Below are positions 34,832 to 43,478 of a DNA stretch of 64,000 bases, piece after piece. Where the stretch lies: the NCBI GenBank assembly GCA_021730945.1, contig JAKFYH010000002.1:1-64000 (forward strand), given 5' to 3'. The notes below the pieces were generated by a model. That model was not told the DNA's origin. It saw only the letters and a program-made list of their open reading frames with translations, and did no database searches. Both the position numbers and the translations under genes were made by a program. This DNA is from Acidobacteriota bacterium. GTDB lineage: Bacteria; Acidobacteriota; Vicinamibacteria; Vicinamibacterales; UBA2999. Position 1 is the stretch's first letter; each line of letters opens with the position of its first letter.

Positions 34832-36799
34832 ATGCGCCATGCCGGGCTCCTGATCGCGACCGCTGCAACCTTGAGTGTTTCGTTCGCCGCCCAGCCCTCT
34901 TCGGTTGAGTGGACCCATTACGGCGGCAACGCCGGCTCGCAGAAATACTCGCCACTCGACCAGATCAATCCCAAGAACGTCAGCCAGTTGAAGATTGCCT
35001 GGCGCTGGACGTCGCCCGATAACGCCGTGGTGACCGCCAACCCCATGTCGCGACCCGGCATGTATCACGACACGCCGTTGATGGTGAAGGGCGTGCTCTA
35101 CACGGTGACGTCGCTCGGGCAGGTCGCCGCGATCGATCCCGCCACCGGCCAGTCGAAGTGGGTATTCGACCCGGGTAACTGGAAGTCGGGACGCCCCGGC
35201 AATCTCGGGTTCGTGCATCGGGGCATTTCCTACTGGTCCGAGCCCTCGAATACGCCAGGGCAAGGCGGCGCGAAGGAGCGCCTGCTGCTGGGCACCAGCG
35301 ATGCCTACTTGATCTCGATCGACGCCAGGACCGGCACGCTCGACACGACGTTTGGGCAGGGCGGCCGCGTCGACCTGATGTCGGGGCTCGCCTACGCCGT
35401 GCGCAGCACCAACTACTCGGTCACCGCGGCACCGATCATCTGCCGCGACGTCGTCGTCGTGGGCGCCAGCATTCACGATGGCCCGACCAACAAGGAATGG
35501 CCGCGCGGCGATGTGAGCGGTTACGACGTTCGCACCGGCAAGAAGCTGTGGACGCTGCATTCCATTCCGCAAAAGGGCGAGTACGGCAACGACACGTGGG
35601 GCGACGATTCGTTCACCTATACCGGCAGCACCAACGTGTGGACGAACATGTCGGCCGACGAAGAGCTGGGCTATGTCTATCTGCCCTTCGGCACGCCCAC
35701 CGACGATTGGTACGGCGGCCACCGCCCCGGCGCCAACCTGTTTGCCGAGAGCCTGGTGGCGCTCGACGCGCGGACCGGCGAACGCAAGTGGCACTTCCAG
35801 GCCGTGCACCACGGCGTGTGGGACTACGACCTGCCGGCCGCGCCGGTGCTGGCCGACATCCGGGTCGACGGCAAGGACATCAAGGCGGTGGCACAGGTCA
35901 GCAAGCAGGGTTTCACCTATGTGTTCGATCGCCGGACCGGCACGCCGGTGTGGCCGATCGAAGAGCGCGCGGTGCCGCAATCGAGCGTGCCGGGCGAGCG
36001 CACGTCAGCCACCCAACCCTTTCCGACCAAGCCGCCGGCGTTCGAGCGCCAGGGCATCACCGAAAGCGACCTGATCGATTTCACGCCCGACTTGAAGCAG
36101 GCCGCTCTCGAAGCGATCAAGCCGTTCGACCACGGTCCGCTCTATACACCGCCTTCGGAGAAGGGCACCCTGACGCTGCCCGGGTGGGTTGGCGGCGCCA
36201 ATTGGGCCGGCGCGGCCTTCGATCCGCAACAGGGCACGCTCTACGTGCCGTCACTCACCAGCCCCATCGTGATTCAACTGGTCAAGCCCGACCCGGCGAG
36301 AAGCAACCTGTTGTACGTGCGTGGCGGTGTGCAGGCGCCGCCGACGCTCGATGGCCTGCCGCTGCTGAAGCCGCCGTACGGACGGGTGACTGCCATCGAT
36401 CTCAACCGCGGCGACACCAAGTGGGTCACCGCGGTTGGTGACGGGCCGCGCGATCATCCGCTGCTCAAAGACCTGAACTTGCCGCCGCTCGGCGCCGCCT
36501 TGCGCAACGCGCCGCTCGTGACCAGGAGCCTGTTGTTCATTGCCATGGGCCAGGGCAACCTGGGAGGCGGCTCCAACCTGCCGGTTGGCGGACGGCCGCT
36601 CACCAAGGGCCTGACCTCAGAACCCGTGAAATTGCGCGCCTACGACAAGGCCACCGGGGCGCCGCTCTGGGACTTCCTGCCCCCCTCACGGCCGCTCGCG
36701 TCGCCGATGACCTACTCCTACCAGGGCGTGCAATACCTGGTGGTGGCCACTGGCAGCGGCGCCTCGGCCGAGTTAATCGCCTTCAGCCTCGGGTCGTAG
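34832..36799 (+). CDS. PQQ-dependent dehydrogenase (quinoprotein glucose dehydrogenase-like)
   Basis: 655 residues from ATG 34832, which gives a signal peptide (MRHAGLLIATAATLSVSFAA). The eight-bladed propeller quinoprotein signature is clear: EWTHYGGNAGSQKYSPLDQI, IDPATGQSKWVFDPG, ALDARTGERKWHFQAVHHGV, WDYDLPAAPVL and GGANWAGAAFDPQQGTLYVP. Periplasmic oxidation of an alcohol or sugar, with electrons to a cytochrome or quinone. There is no C-terminal cytochrome domain; the separate heme-c-like gene at 38.6 kb could in principle receive electrons. PQQ synthesis genes are not in the window. Confidence 0.9.
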   Translation: MRHAGLLIATAATLSVSFAAQPSSVEWTHYGGNAGSQKYSPLDQINPKNVSQLKIAWRWTSPDNAVVTANPMSRPGMYHDTPLMVKGVLYTVTSLGQVAAIDPATGQSKWVFDPGNWKSGRPGNLGFVHRGISYWSEPSNTPGQGGAKERLLLGTSDAYLISIDARTGTLDTTFGQGGRVDLMSGLAYAVRSTNYSVTAAPIICRDVVVVGASIHDGPTNKEWPRGDVSGYDVRTGKKLWTLHSIPQKGEYGNDTWGDDSFTYTGSTNVWTNMSADEELGYVYLPFGTPTDDWYGGHRPGANLFAESLVALDARTGERKWHFQAVHHGVWDYDLPAAPVLADIRVDGKDIKAVAQVSKQGFTYVFDRRTGTPVWPIEERAVPQSSVPGERTSATQPFPTKPPAFERQGITESDLIDFTPDLKQAALEAIKPFDHGPLYTPPSEKGTLTLPGWVGGANWAGAAFDPQQGTLYVPSLTSPIVIQLVKPDPARSNLLYVRGGVQAPPTLDGLPLLKPPYGRVTAIDLNRGDTKWVTAVGDGPRDHPLLKDLNLPPLGAALRNAPLVTRSLLFIAMGQGNLGGGSNLPVGGRPLTKGLTSEPVKLRAYDKATGAPLWDFLPPSRPLASPMTYSYQGVQYLVVATGSGASAELIAFSLGS

Positions 36800-36825
36800 G
36801 GACGGGTTAATGGCACCTGCATCTT

Positions 36826-36999
36826 GTGATTTGGTGGGCTGGTGAGCTTGTGATCGAGCGGTTGAACCTTAGATCTGGTGAGCTTGAGATCGGTCTGTTG
36901 ATCACCAGATCGATCGCCAGATCAACCGACCGCTCACAAGATCAAGCAGATCTAGAGATCAACCGTTCGACCACCCGATCATCACATCAAGAGGTCAAC
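36826..36999. repeat. GATCTGGTGA-type imperfect palindromic repeat region
   Basis: The 200-base gap is built of GTGATC/GGTGA words on the left half and their complements (GATCAC, TCACC, GATCAACCG) on the right. For example GAGCGGTTGAACCTTAGATCT (written in two parts, 36856-36876) mirrors AGATCTAGAGATCAACCGTT (36950-36969). As a whole it is an imperfect foldback of ~170 bases with the centre near 36905. No open frame of note. Confidence 0.75.
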
Positions 37000-37001
37000 C
37001 G

Positions 37002-38552
37002 ATGAGAACGACCCGCCTGTTCGTGGTAGCCGCCAGCCTGCTGCTGATGCCGTCGCTGGCCGCGGCGCAAGCGCTGCCCAACATCAGCTCACTGAACGTC
37101 CGCTACAACACCCGCAAGGCGACGGTGAAGCCTGACGGAGAGCTCAAGGCACAGATCGACGCGGTGGATCGCGAGATCGCCGCTGCCAACAAATCGGGAC
37201 GCACCGGCGAAGTCCGGCGGCAGATCGCCAAGGGGCTGGCCCTGCTCGACGGCACGGCCTGGACGCCGGCTCTCGACTTTCAGAACTCGCTGGCGCTGCG
37301 CAGCGAGCGCACCGTGGCTGATTCGTCGATCGCCTACGCCCTGCGGCTGGAACAGATCTACACCCCCGCGATCGAGTTGACGCCAGCGCTCAGTGTGAAG
37401 ACGGCGCTGCGCAGACGTCCGGCGGCGACGCCACCAGCCGCCACGCCGGCCGCGCTCATCACCGTTCGCGAACTGGGTGTGTTTGACGGCGTCAGCCGCG
37501 ACCTGCGCGAGTCGCCGTTTGCCATGGAACTGGACGTGGCCGGCGTCGCCGACGGCGCCTACCTCATCGAAGCGCAAGTCATGGACGGCGCCACCACCAT
37601 CGCCACCACGACGCTCGGCGTGTTCCTGCAGAAAGGCCTCGATGCCCGCCTGCATGCGCTTGAAGCGGCTGCGGCCGCCGTCATTCCCAGCGTGCGCGCG
37701 GACGTGATCTATCCGGTCGACTACATCCGCAACGTGAATCGCGGCCGGATCGGGCTGCAGACCTTTAACGTCGCCACCGAGGTCGCCGCCGCAGAGGCGG
37801 TGCTGGCAGCGGCCAAGGGCGGCAAGGATCCGTTCAGCGGCCGGACCGGCGACTTCGAGCGGCATTACCTGCTTGAGGGGCCGAACGAAGTGATGCCGTA
37901 TCGCGTCTACGTACCGAAGTCGTACTCCAGTACCGCGGGTGCGCCACTGGTGATTGCATTGCACGGCCTCGGCGCCAACGAAGATTCCTTCTTCGACGGG
38001 TATTCACGGCTGCCGCCCCAGCTGGCCGAGAAGCATGGTTTTCTGCTGGCGGCGCCCATGGGCTTTCGCGTCGATGGGTTCTACGGCTCGCCGATCATGG
38101 GCGGCGGCGACGCCGCCGCGCGCCGGCGGGTGGAGTACAGCGAGAAGGATGTTCTCGAAGTGCTGCGGTTGATGCGCGCCACCTACAAGGTCGACGAATC
38201 GCGCATCTACCTGATCGGCCACTCGATGGGCGCGATCGGAACCTGGGCGCTGGGCGCCAAGTACCCGGATACCTGGGCTGCGCTGGTGCCGTTTTCAGGT
38301 GTCGGCTCACCGGCCCTCGCCGAACGCATGAGGGGCGTCCCGCAGTTTGTCGTCCACGGCGACGCCGATGCCACCGTCAATGTCAGCGGTTCGCGCAACA
38401 TGGTGGCGGCGCTGAAGAAAGCCGGCGCCAACGTCACCTACCTCGAGATTTCCGGTGGCAGCCATACCGACGTCGTGGTGCCCAACTTGCCCAAGGCCTT
38501 CGAGTTTCTCGCCGGCCAGCGCAAGCCGGCAATGGCGACGCAGCAGCAGTAA
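37002..38552 (+). CDS. secreted alpha/beta hydrolase (prolyl-oligopeptidase/PHB-depolymerase-like)
   Basis: 516 residues with signal peptide (LFVVAASLLLMPSLAAAQ). The C-terminal ~220 residues are an alpha/beta hydrolase: LVIALHGLGANEDSFFDGYS (oxyanion side), the nucleophile elbow GHSMGAIGTW with Ser408, the acid region FVVHGDADATVN and the His in EISGGSHTDVV. The N-terminal ~290 residues are a helical/beta region without a known motif. Probable esterase or peptidase on extracellular polymers. Confidence 0.85.
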   Translation: MRTTRLFVVAASLLLMPSLAAAQALPNISSLNVRYNTRKATVKPDGELKAQIDAVDREIAAANKSGRTGEVRRQIAKGLALLDGTAWTPALDFQNSLALRSERTVADSSIAYALRLEQIYTPAIELTPALSVKTALRRRPAATPPAATPAALITVRELGVFDGVSRDLRESPFAMELDVAGVADGAYLIEAQVMDGATTIATTTLGVFLQKGLDARLHALEAAAAAVIPSVRADVIYPVDYIRNVNRGRIGLQTFNVATEVAAAEAVLAAAKGGKDPFSGRTGDFERHYLLEGPNEVMPYRVYVPKSYSSTAGAPLVIALHGLGANEDSFFDGYSRLPPQLAEKHGFLLAAPMGFRVDGFYGSPIMGGGDAAARRRVEYSEKDVLEVLRLMRATYKVDESRIYLIGHSMGAIGTWALGAKYPDTWAALVPFSGVGSPALAERMRGVPQFVVHGDADATVNVSGSRNMVAALKKAGANVTYLEISGGSHTDVVVPNLPKAFEFLAGQRKPAMATQQQ

Positions 38553-38561
38553 GATAGAGGT

Positions 38562-39791
38562 ATGTCGTGGCCGCAGATTAGACGCCGATTAACGACCGAC
38601 GTGCGGGCCTCAGCGGTGTGGACGGGGCTGATCACCGGCGCGGGTGCGCTCGGCCTGGCCGTGGCCGGCTGGCCATACCTGCAGCCACAGACGGTGTCGA
38701 CCCACGGACGCATCACCACCAGCATTGTCTTCAACCGCGAGGTCTCGCAGATCTTCCAGCGGAAGTGCTTCCAGTGCCACACCGACGGCAACGTGTCGAT
38801 GGCGCTGACCACCTATGCCGAGGCCCGGCCGTGGGCGGTGGCGATCAAGGAAGAGATTCTCGAGAAGAAGATGCCGCCCTGGAGCGCGGTCACCGGCTAC
38901 GGTCACTTCTCGAACGACGCGAGCCTGACCGCGCGCGAAATCAGTCTCATCATTTCGTGGGCCGACGGCGGCGCCCCGAGCGGCGTCCTGCTCGCCGACG
39001 AAGACAAGCCGGCCGTGATCATTCCGTCGCTCGGCGGCTGGGAGCACGGATTGCCCGACGCCGTGGTGGCCGTGGCCACCGCGGAGAAGGTGGCGGCCGA
39101 GTCCGGGGATCGCGTTGCCCGGGTCGAGGTGGCGACGGGGTTGACCGAGGCCAAGTGGCTGCGGTCGTTGCAGTTGAACTTCACCGATCGCCGCGTCGTC
39201 CGCTACGCCGCGGTGTATGAAGCGCGCACCGGGCAGTGGCTGGGCACGTGGACGCCCATGCACCAAGTCACGGCCATGCCAGACGAGGTGGGCATCGCGC
39301 TGCCGGCGGGCGGCAAGGTGAGGGTGGAGATCGGGTACCGCGGGACGTTCGAGGAGGCCACCGGCGCCGGCGAGCTGGGCCTCTACTTCTCGGAGAAGAA
39401 GCCCGCGCTGGTTGCGGCACCACTCGAGATCAGTGCGGCGCCGGTGACGGTGGCGGCGGGGACGGCCGGCGAGCGCGTGCGGACCGAGCTGACCCTGAAG
39501 GCCGCGGTCAGCGCGGCCGCCCTGTGGCCCGCCCTCGGCGACGGCGCGACCTCGGTGGAGGTGGCGGCGATTCTTCCCGACGGTGTGGTCGAGTCGATGC
39601 TGTGGTTGAAGAAGTACCGCGCCGACTGGCCCTCGGCGTATGTGCTGAAGGAAGCGCTCGCCCTGCCGGCCGGCACCCGGCTCACACTGACGGTCTATTA
39701 CGACAACCCCGGCACGGCGCCGCTGCGCGCGCAACCGTCGCTGGCGGTGACCGCGTTTACGCCCCGCCCGGCCGCGTCACTCGCACCGTAA
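38562..39791 (+). CDS. membrane-anchored cytochrome c-like protein with copper-monooxygenase-like C-terminus
   Basis: 409 residues. One N-terminal TM helix (WTGLITGAGALGLAVAGWPY) precedes a heme-c motif CFQCH at 69-73 in the planctomycete/acidobacterial style (VFNREVSQIFQRKCFQCH), with MPPWSA as possible Met-ligand region. The C-terminal domain, including KYRADWPSAYVLKEALALPA and LTVYYDNPGTAP, resembles the ascorbate-dependent copper monooxygenase C-terminal fold, though the usual copper-ligand His/Met are not evident. The first codons (MSWPQIRRRL) lie in a CCGCAGATTA-like repeat. Convergent with, and overlapping by 35 bases, the gene on the other strand. Confidence 0.7.
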   Translation: MSWPQIRRRLTTDVRASAVWTGLITGAGALGLAVAGWPYLQPQTVSTHGRITTSIVFNREVSQIFQRKCFQCHTDGNVSMALTTYAEARPWAVAIKEEILEKKMPPWSAVTGYGHFSNDASLTAREISLIISWADGGAPSGVLLADEDKPAVIIPSLGGWEHGLPDAVVAVATAEKVAAESGDRVARVEVATGLTEAKWLRSLQLNFTDRRVVRYAAVYEARTGQWLGTWTPMHQVTAMPDEVGIALPAGGKVRVEIGYRGTFEEATGAGELGLYFSEKKPALVAAPLEISAAPVTVAAGTAGERVRTELTLKAAVSAAALWPALGDGATSVEVAAILPDGVVESMLWLKKYRADWPSAYVLKEALALPAGTRLTLTVYYDNPGTAPLRAQPSLAVTAFTPRPAASLAP

Positions 39792-40716
39792 ACGGCACCA
39801 TCGACAACTTGCCGCGCCGCTGAAACTGCAGCCAGATGCGGTACATGCCTGGCCGCGGGAAGAGCGCGTGGAAGGTGAGGTCGGGGCCGCCGCCTTCGGT
39901 GACGGCGGTGCCCTCGAGCATCTCTTCCGGGTGCGCATGCACGTGCTCGGTCATGTCTTCGCTGAGCATCATGGCGTGGCCGAAGGCCCCCAGGTAGCGC
40001 TGCAGGTCGGTCACCGGCGCGCCGGTCGTCTCGTCGGTGAAACGAATCGGGATGTCGGTGTCTTCGGTCGAGATCAGCTTGGCCGGCGTTGCGCCCAGCG
40101 TGACCACCACGCCGTCGGCCGTCTTGCTGAACGTGGTGTCGGCAGTCAGCTCGGGAATTGACGCTGCAAGGTCGCCGTCGAAGCCGGCGGTCGAGAACGG
40201 CGTGGCAATCATCTGCGGTCCGCCACCAAGCGGCATGAAGTCGCTGAAGAGGACGTAGTGACCCGGCGCCGGGATCGGGTGCTCGAGCGTGAAGCTGCCG
40301 TCTTTCTCGAGCACGGGATGCTCGTGGAACCAATGCTTCATGTCGCGGCTGACGATAAACAGGTGGTACAGGCGGTCGTGAACTTCCGCGAAATCGGTCA
40401 CTCGGGCGCCCGTGAGCGGGTGCTGCACCTCGAAGTGAAACTTGACCCGTTGGCCGGCCTTCGGCGCGCGCGGCTCGAGAGAAACCCGCATCACGTAGTC
40501 GGCTGTGGCCATGGGGTCGCCCGCCACCAGCTTCATGCCGCAGATGCTGCAGCTGCCCGGTTCCGCCTTCACCTCGTTGGGATGCATCGGGCAGATGTAT
40601 CCGCTGGTGGTCACTGGTGCGTTGGGATCGAGCAGCGGGCGGGCGGTGCCCGGAATCATCTCCTGAGCAGAAACCGCCAGGCCCGCTGTCAACAGCGCCG
40701 CTAGAACGTAACGCAT
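39757..40716 (-). CDS. secreted protein with heavy-metal-binding domain (HMBD)
   Basis: 319 residues with signal peptide (MRYVLAALLTAGLAVSA). Residues ~39-64 (YICPMHPNEVKAEPGSCSIC then GMKLV) are the HMBD found at the front of copper-exporting ATPases and CusB-like adaptors: Cys42, His45, Cys56, Cys59 and Met61 as ligands. The rest is two beta domains with many His/Met (HDRLYHLFIVSRDMKHWFHE, HAMMLSEDMTEHVHAHPEEM), consistent with copper or silver binding. Its role may be periplasmic metal buffering; the facing cytochrome-like gene may be related. Confidence 0.82.
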   Translation of the reverse strand: MRYVLAALLTAGLAVSAQEMIPGTARPLLDPNAPVTTSGYICPMHPNEVKAEPGSCSICGMKLVAGDPMATADYVMRVSLEPRAPKAGQRVKFHFEVQHPLTGARVTDFAEVHDRLYHLFIVSRDMKHWFHEHPVLEKDGSFTLEHPIPAPGHYVLFSDFMPLGGGPQMIATPFSTAGFDGDLAASIPELTADTTFSKTADGVVVTLGATPAKLISTEDTDIPIRFTDETTGAPVTDLQRYLGAFGHAMMLSEDMTEHVHAHPEEMLEGTAVTEGGGPDLTFHALFPRPGMYRIWLQFQRRGKLSMVPFTVRVTRPGGA

Positions 40717-40761
40717 GAATCAAATTCTAACAGGTGCTGAGCCCAGCACCCCAGCACCTGC

Positions 40762-41319
40762 TTAGGGCCAAAGCCAGCCAAACGTCCCGCCCGTCAGCAG
40801 CCCGTAAATCAGGCCGCCGAAGATGCCGCGCAGCGTCGCTCCCCAGTTCTTTCCGCCCCAGATCGACGCCTGGGGCAGCCCTAGCGCGTAGCCGGTGAAG
40901 GCCACGCAGCCCGACACCTGGAACACCTTCAGGTAGGGGGTGCCAGGACCGAGGGCGGCGGAGGCAACGTAGCCTGCCACCAGCGAGATGACGATTGAGT
41001 AGATGAACCACTGGATCAGGTTGGGCGTCATGGTGAACGGGCCACTGGGGCGCACCGTCATCATCACGACCGGGCCGGCTTCCATCTTGGCCTTGAACTC
41101 GGGAGAGCCCATGCCCGCCATGCTTGAGGCGAGCGGCATGGCGTAGTCGCCGGGCGCCAGGTTGAAGGGACGAAGCGCCGCCATCACGCCGTCTTCGTTC
41201 GGGACCCGCTTCATGTCGCCCTTATGGAGCGGCGTGGCCATGTGGATGATCGAGCTGGCGATGAACACGAGCACGGCGGCGACGAGAATCGGCACGAGCA
41301 ACGACAGCAATGGAACCAT
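40762..41319 (-). CDS. integral membrane protein, unknown
   Basis: 185 residues. TM1 (LLSLLVPILVAAVLVFIASS), then an amphipathic loop (HKGDMKRVPNEDGVMAALRP), then about three more TM segments (LIQWFIYSIVISLVAGYVAS; VSGCVAFTGYALGLPQASIW; LRGIFGGLIYGLLTGGTFGW). No motif linking it to a known family was recognised. 46 bases downstream of the HMBD gene start on the same strand order, so a shared envelope function is possible but unproven. Confidence 0.7.
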   Translation of the reverse strand: MVPLLSLLVPILVAAVLVFIASSIIHMATPLHKGDMKRVPNEDGVMAALRPFNLAPGDYAMPLASSMAGMGSPEFKAKMEAGPVVMMTVRPSGPFTMTPNLIQWFIYSIVISLVAGYVASAALGPGTPYLKVFQVSGCVAFTGYALGLPQASIWGGKNWGATLRGIFGGLIYGLLTGGTFGWLWP

Positions 41320-41360
41320 GGGGTCCCTCCTTCGCGGCCCATCCTACTCCAGCCGGAGTC

Positions 41361-41591
41361 CTAAAACATGCCACGCAGCCTGAGCACGTTCGCCGCCACA
41401 GCAGAGAGATAGAGCGCGCCGACGCCGGCAAGCAAGGCCGGTACGACCACACGGGGCCGCTCGCTTACGGGTCGCGCCATCCTGGCGCGGCAACGCGCGC
41501 GCAACCGTTCCGCCCGACCAGGGTCGGGAGTGAGCGCGGTGAGCCGCGAGATGCGGTTCAGGATCAGGTCGCTGTCAGAACGGTCCGTCAT
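41361..41591 (-). CDS. 76-residue single-TM partner of the ECF sigma factor
   Basis: The start overlaps the sigma-factor stop (ATGA at 41588-41591), so the two are translationally coupled. The first ~45 residues are charged and helical (ILNRISRLTALTPDPGRAER), then one TM segment (VVVPALLAGVGALYLSAVAA). This is the size and layout of a minimal anti-sigma-like membrane protein, with a cytoplasmic helix to bind sigma. No zinc motif (HxxxCxxC) is present. Assignment rests on context. Confidence 0.6.
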   Translation of the reverse strand: MTDRSDSDLILNRISRLTALTPDPGRAERLRARCRARMARPVSERPRVVVPALLAGVGALYLSAVAANVLRLRGMF

Positions 41592-42181
41592 GTGGCAATC
41601 TCCGTGAGCACGGCGAGAACCGGCTCGTGGGGCTCAAGGGCCCTGGCCAGCGCGGCACGCGCGCGGCTCACGCGCTGCCGCATGGCCTCGGGTGAAATGT
41701 GGCACACACTCGCGGCGTCGGCCGGACGCAAGCCCTCGACGAACACCAGCAGCAGCGCCTCGCGATAAGCCACGGGCAGCGCGCCGATGGCGGCTTCAAG
41801 ACGCTGCCCGGATTCGTTGGCGGCGGCGACATCGAATGGCGACGGCGGTGGCGACCCTGATGGCCACAACCCGATCAGGCCAGCAGCGTGCGAGTCTTCC
41901 AGCATGCGCGAACGGCGGTAGCTCACGTGTAGGTTGCGCGCTACCGTGAACAGCCATGGACCGAGCCGGGTGTCCGGCCGCAACTTCGAAGCGCGCGCCA
42001 CCAGGCGCAACCAGGTTTCTTCGAGGAGATCCTCGGCGACCTCGCGCCGTCGTGACAACCGGGCCAGGAACTTGAAGAGCCGGGTGTTGAAGAGATCGTG
42101 GACGGCATCAAACGCGTCCGGGTCGCCGGCGCGCAGCCGGCCGACCAGGGCCAGCTCGAGTTCGCGGTCCATACAGGTCAT
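41588..42181 (-). CDS. ECF-type RNA polymerase sigma factor
   Basis: 197 residues. Region 2 is seen in LFNTRLFKFLARLSRRREVA / EDLLEETWLRLV / GPWLFTVARNLHVSYRR. Region 4 is seen in GALPVAYREALLLVFVEGLR / PADAASVCHISPEAMRQRVS / RARAAL. The pattern fits extracytoplasmic-function sigma-70 factors. The coupled small membrane gene downstream may restrain it. Its own target promoters are not identifiable here. Confidence 0.93.
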   Translation of the reverse strand: MTCMDRELELALVGRLRAGDPDAFDAVHDLFNTRLFKFLARLSRRREVAEDLLEETWLRLVARASKLRPDTRLGPWLFTVARNLHVSYRRSRMLEDSHAAGLIGLWPSGSPPPSPFDVAAANESGQRLEAAIGALPVAYREALLLVFVEGLRPADAASVCHISPEAMRQRVSRARAALARALEPHEPVLAVLTEIAT

Positions 42182-42263
42182 AACGCTCAGGGCCGCCGAT
42201 CGTGACAGGTGTCACAAACAAGGGCGGCGAGCGTTATATCCCGGGTGGAGGCAAACGGACAAC

Positions 42264-42629
42264 ATGGAACTGTTTCAGATACTCGGCAATGCGAGCATCG
42301 TCGCGAGATTGAGCATGCTGGTGGCGATCTTTCCGCTGGGTGCGGGGCTGGCCTATGCGCTGCGTCCCAGCGAGCAACGGTTGGCGGTGATGCGGCCAGT
42401 GTCGCTGGCCGGACTGTTCTCGGCCCTCGCCGGCGCCGTCGTCGGCGCCATCAACGTGCTGCGAGGTATCTGGATGAGCGAAGGGGCGGTGGACTGGCGG
42501 ATCGCGGCGATCGGCACCGCCGAGTCACTGGTGCCACTGTTTCTGGCGTTCGGATGCCTCACGGTGGCCTGGCTCTGTGTCGCCGCGCGATTCATGCGGG
42601 CCACCGAGATGACTACGGCCGCCGATTAG
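42264..42629 (+). CDS. integral membrane protein, MotA/TolQ-like size, unknown
   Basis: 121 residues from ATG 42264 (GGAGGCAAACGGACAAC upstream). Three or four TM helices: NASIVARLSMLVAIFPLGAG, VSLAGLFSALAGAVVGAINV and ESLVPLFLAFGCLTVAWLCV. The pattern faintly resembles the helical core of MotA/TolQ/ExbB proton channels (GTAESLVPLFLAFG), but too little is present to be sure. Divergent from the sigma-factor gene. Confidence 0.6.
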   Translation: MELFQILGNASIVARLSMLVAIFPLGAGLAYALRPSEQRLAVMRPVSLAGLFSALAGAVVGAINVLRGIWMSEGAVDWRIAAIGTAESLVPLFLAFGCLTVAWLCVAARFMRATEMTTAAD

Positions 42630-42658
42630 ACAGCCGCAGGCCTGATTCATACCCAGGA

Positions 42659-42740
42659 CAGCCGCAGATTCACACAGGTCCCCAGGTAGCGTGTTGGTCC
42701 AGAAGGATCGAATCTGCGGCTGTTCCCGAATCTGCGGCTG
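42659..42740. repeat. CAGCCGCAGATTC inverted repeat after hisA
   Basis: CAGCCGCAGATTC at 42659-42671 and its exact complement GAATCTGCGGCTG at 42710-42722 and again at 42728-42740. It lies between the convergent stop codons of the membrane gene and hisA, where it could fold in transcripts from either side. A related fragment is at 53190-53200. Confidence 0.85.
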
Positions 42741-42741
42741 G

Positions 42742-43440
42742 CTAGTCGATGGCCAACGTGCCGGTATAGATAGCCATGCCGACCACCGCGTCAATGCCAA
42801 GTGCATCAAGTGCATCGATGTCGGCGCGCGTCGTGATGCCGCCGGCGGCGGTCAGCTTGCGCTCGGTGGCGTTGGCCACGGACTTGATCGCCGACATGTC
42901 GGTGCCCTGCATCAGCCCTTCCTTGTCGACGTGGGTGTAGAGGAACTCCTCGCAGTAGCCCTCCAGTAACTGCACGGCCTGGACGGCGGTCAGCGGCAGC
43001 ACGGTCTTCCAGCCATGGATGCACACGCGACCCGCCCGTGAGTCGACCGCCGCGATCACGCGGTGCATGCCGACGGTGCCGGCCAGTGCGCTGGCGAAGT
43101 CGTGATCGACCATCTGCGACAGGTCGGTGCCGTCGCCGCGCCGGAACAGCCCGGAGCCGGCAATCACGGCCTGGGCGCCGGCGGCGATCAGCTCCTCGGC
43201 CCGTCGCACGCTGCGCACGCCGCCGCCAACACGGCAGGGCAATTGCGAGGCGATGGCGCGAACAAGCTGGTCGTTGTTGCCGCGCGACATCGCCGCATCC
43301 AGGTCGATGAGCTGGACCTTCGGGAACTTCGCGAACCTGGCGATCCAGCCGTCAAGGTCGTCGGAAGAGATCGCGAGTTTGTCGCCTTGCACGAGTTGGA
43401 CGACCTTGCCGCCCTGCAAATCAATCGAGGGGATCAACAT
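42742..43440 (-). CDS. hisA: phosphoribosylformimino-AICAR-phosphate isomerase HisA
   Basis: 232 residues. The (beta/alpha)8 barrel starts MLIPSIDLQGGKVVQLVQGD, with Asp8 region as catalytic base, and carries IDLDAAMSRGNND, PCRVGGGVRSVRRAEELIAA and the second phosphate loop TAAGGITTRADIDAL. It converts ProFAR to PRFAR in histidine synthesis. Last gene of the operon. Confidence 0.96.
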   Translation of the reverse strand: MLIPSIDLQGGKVVQLVQGDKLAISSDDLDGWIARFAKFPKVQLIDLDAAMSRGNNDQLVRAIASQLPCRVGGGVRSVRRAEELIAAGAQAVIAGSGLFRRGDGTDLSQMVDHDFASALAGTVGMHRVIAAVDSRAGRVCIHGWKTVLPLTAVQAVQLLEGYCEEFLYTHVDKEGLMQGTDMSAIKSVANATERKLTAAGGITTRADIDALDALGIDAVVGMAIYTGTLAID

Positions 43441-43443
43441 ACG

Positions 43444-43478
43444 TTTGCCACGGAGGACACAGAGGAGACAGAGAAATT
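43444..43478. repeat. CACGGAGGACACAGAGGAG repeat between hisA and hisF
   Basis: The 37-base gap contains GCCACGGAGGACACAGAGG followed by AGACAGAGAAAT. This is the wording of a purine-rich dispersed repeat I recall from many environmental genomes. Confidence 0.6.
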
